In this document: in pieces, positions 63,187 through 64,000 of the stretch
How positions within the stretch are numbered: the stretch's first letter is position 1
How the letters are laid out: every line of letters begins with the position of its first letter
Assembly (NCBI GenBank): GCA_900544095.1
Contig: UQTV01000001.1
Coordinates: 868,001 to 932,000, forward strand
Length of the DNA: 64,000 bases
Origin: an uncultured Collinsella sp.
Lineage (GTDB): Bacteria; Actinomycetota; Coriobacteriia; Coriobacteriales; Coriobacteriaceae
Direction of reading: 5' to 3'
Made by a program: the position numbers and the translations under genes
Notes under the pieces: generated by a model
Seen by the model: only the letters and a program-made list of their open reading frames with translations
Databases searched by the model: none
Told to the model about the DNA's origin: nothing

Positions 63187-63259
63187 ATTCAACCTCTTTC
63201 TGGCTGTGAATTTACGCGCTCGATCGTCCTGCCCTACATGCCAAAAGGCATGCGCCCTG

Positions 63260-63862
63260 CTAGAGCGCCTTCTTGCTGGGCGCAACCACCTCGTCCACCA
63301 GGCCCAGCTCTAGGGCGCGCTTGGCGTTACACCAGCAGTCGCGCTCGGTGAGCTCGTGGAACTCCTGGGCACTCAGGTTGCCATGCTCGGCCAGCAGCTC
63401 GTCCAGCTCGGCGCGCATGGCCGCCGTGTGCTGGGCCACGATCTCGATATCGGTCTGCTGCGCCATGCCCGTGCCGCCCATCAGCTGGTGGATGAGCACC
63501 TGCGTGTGGCGGTACACCTGGCGGTGGTCGCCGCAGGCCAAGATCACCGCGGCCATCGAGGCCACGACGCCCTCGCCCACCGTGATCACGGGGCAGTCGA
63601 GCGACTGCATGGTGTCGATGAGCGCCAACCCCGCTGTAACGCTGCCGCCCGGGCTGTTGATGATGAGGGTGATGGGCTCGGTCGCGCTTTGATGTTCCAG
63701 CACCAGCATGGACTTAATGAGGCCGTTACAGGTCACATCGTTGACCTCGCCCTCCAGCAGCAGCACGCGGCTGTTGAGCAGCTCGCTTGCCATATCGACG
63801 GCGGCAACGCGGCCGTCCTTGGACTTCTTAATGATGCTGGGCTCACGATACATAACGGACAT
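63260..63862 (-). CDS. clpP: ATP-dependent Clp protease proteolytic subunit
   Basis: 200 residues. Serine peptidase of the ClpP fold: INSPGGSVTAGLALID (oxyanion region), VASMAAVILACGD (nucleophile Ser), QVLIHQLMGG (His) and LTERDCWCNAKRALELGLVDEV (Asp, end). It forms the tetradecamer used by ClpX or ClpC. AGAGGAA precedes the ATG. The ClpX-like protein of the defence operon keeps a possible ClpP-docking loop. Confidence 0.93.
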   Translation of the reverse strand: MSVMYREPSIIKKSKDGRVAAVDMASELLNSRVLLLEGEVNDVTCNGLIKSMLVLEHQSATEPITLIINSPGGSVTAGLALIDTMQSLDCPVITVGEGVVASMAAVILACGDHRQVYRHTQVLIHQLMGGTGMAQQTDIEIVAQHTAAMRAELDELLAEHGNLSAQEFHELTERDCWCNAKRALELGLVDEVVAPSKKAL

Positions 63863-64000
63863 GGCAATTCCTCTCTAGATGGAATCGATAAGGGAAACTG
63901 GCCGCACGGCACATGGCAAACAGAGGCCGTGCAGCCAAAATGCAGGTCAAAATGCGCGAGGCTGCAAGGGTTAATCCCTTAGCCACTTGGCTGCATTGGG

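Noticed and set aside
63260..63862. clpP as part of the defence operon with the ClpX-like gene
   Set aside because: It lies 20 kb away, behind other units, and looks like a normal housekeeping clpP. Only a functional link is proposed.

Overview
The window looks like a chromosomal segment of a high-GC, anaerobic gut actinobacterium of class Coriobacteriia, most likely a Collinsella or close relative. This is inferred from GC-rich codon usage, strong GGAGG ribosome-binding sites, the mix of housekeeping genes and the style of the intergenic palindromes. I could not test it by alignment. No tRNA, rRNA or CRISPR array was seen.

Housekeeping part (1-31270). A minus-strand run carries tatA, tatC, hypA, hypB and a DNA topoisomerase cut by the window edge. 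It is followed by an STAS protein, an aspartate aminotransferase, nhaA, Mn-dependent pyrophosphatase (ppaC) and a ROK glucokinase. Next come a GntR/HutC regulator and mannose-6-phosphate isomerase on plus, then pcrA/uvrD, uppP, uspA, a BceRS-like two-component pair without a transporter, purH and a GNAT enzyme. The part ends with a DUF2207 membrane protein, gluQ, a TacA-TacT-type toxin-antitoxin pair with a clear operator, and three metallophosphoesterases. The gaps hold several kinds of palindromic repeat, including a dispersed family whose stems vary while the loops keep a GGGAC..TTA core.

Surface protein (31367-34711). A 1114-residue Ala-rich coiled-coil protein has a central CAP/SCP-like domain and a C-terminal MPATG sorting signal.

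Defence island (about 35150-62280). Unit 1 (35152-43970, minus) is a tight operon: two membrane proteins, a ClpX-like AAA+ protein that keeps a VGFG loop where ClpX docks ClpP, an unknown protein, a helicase fused to a PD-(D/E)XK-like nuclease, and a 643-residue protein whose C-terminus faintly recalls PIWI proteins. A divergent gene (44193) fuses a degenerate methyltransferase to an HsdS-like region. I cannot match unit 1 to a described system, and it is the best candidate for something new. Three small or membrane genes follow. Unit 2 (48003-53796, minus) is a WYL regulator and a 1533-residue UPF1-like helicase with a C-terminal HEPN-like R-x4-H motif. An IS21 istB relic separates it from unit 3 (54732-61500, plus): an HTH-DNA methyltransferase, a C5-cytosine methyltransferase, an McrB-like GTPase, an LlaJI-type endonuclease subunit and a Shedu (DUF4263) nuclease, all overlapping or closely spaced. 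Next to it an HNH endonuclease gene is broken by one in-frame TAG at codon 8.

The window closes with an unknown 275-residue protein and clpP on minus.
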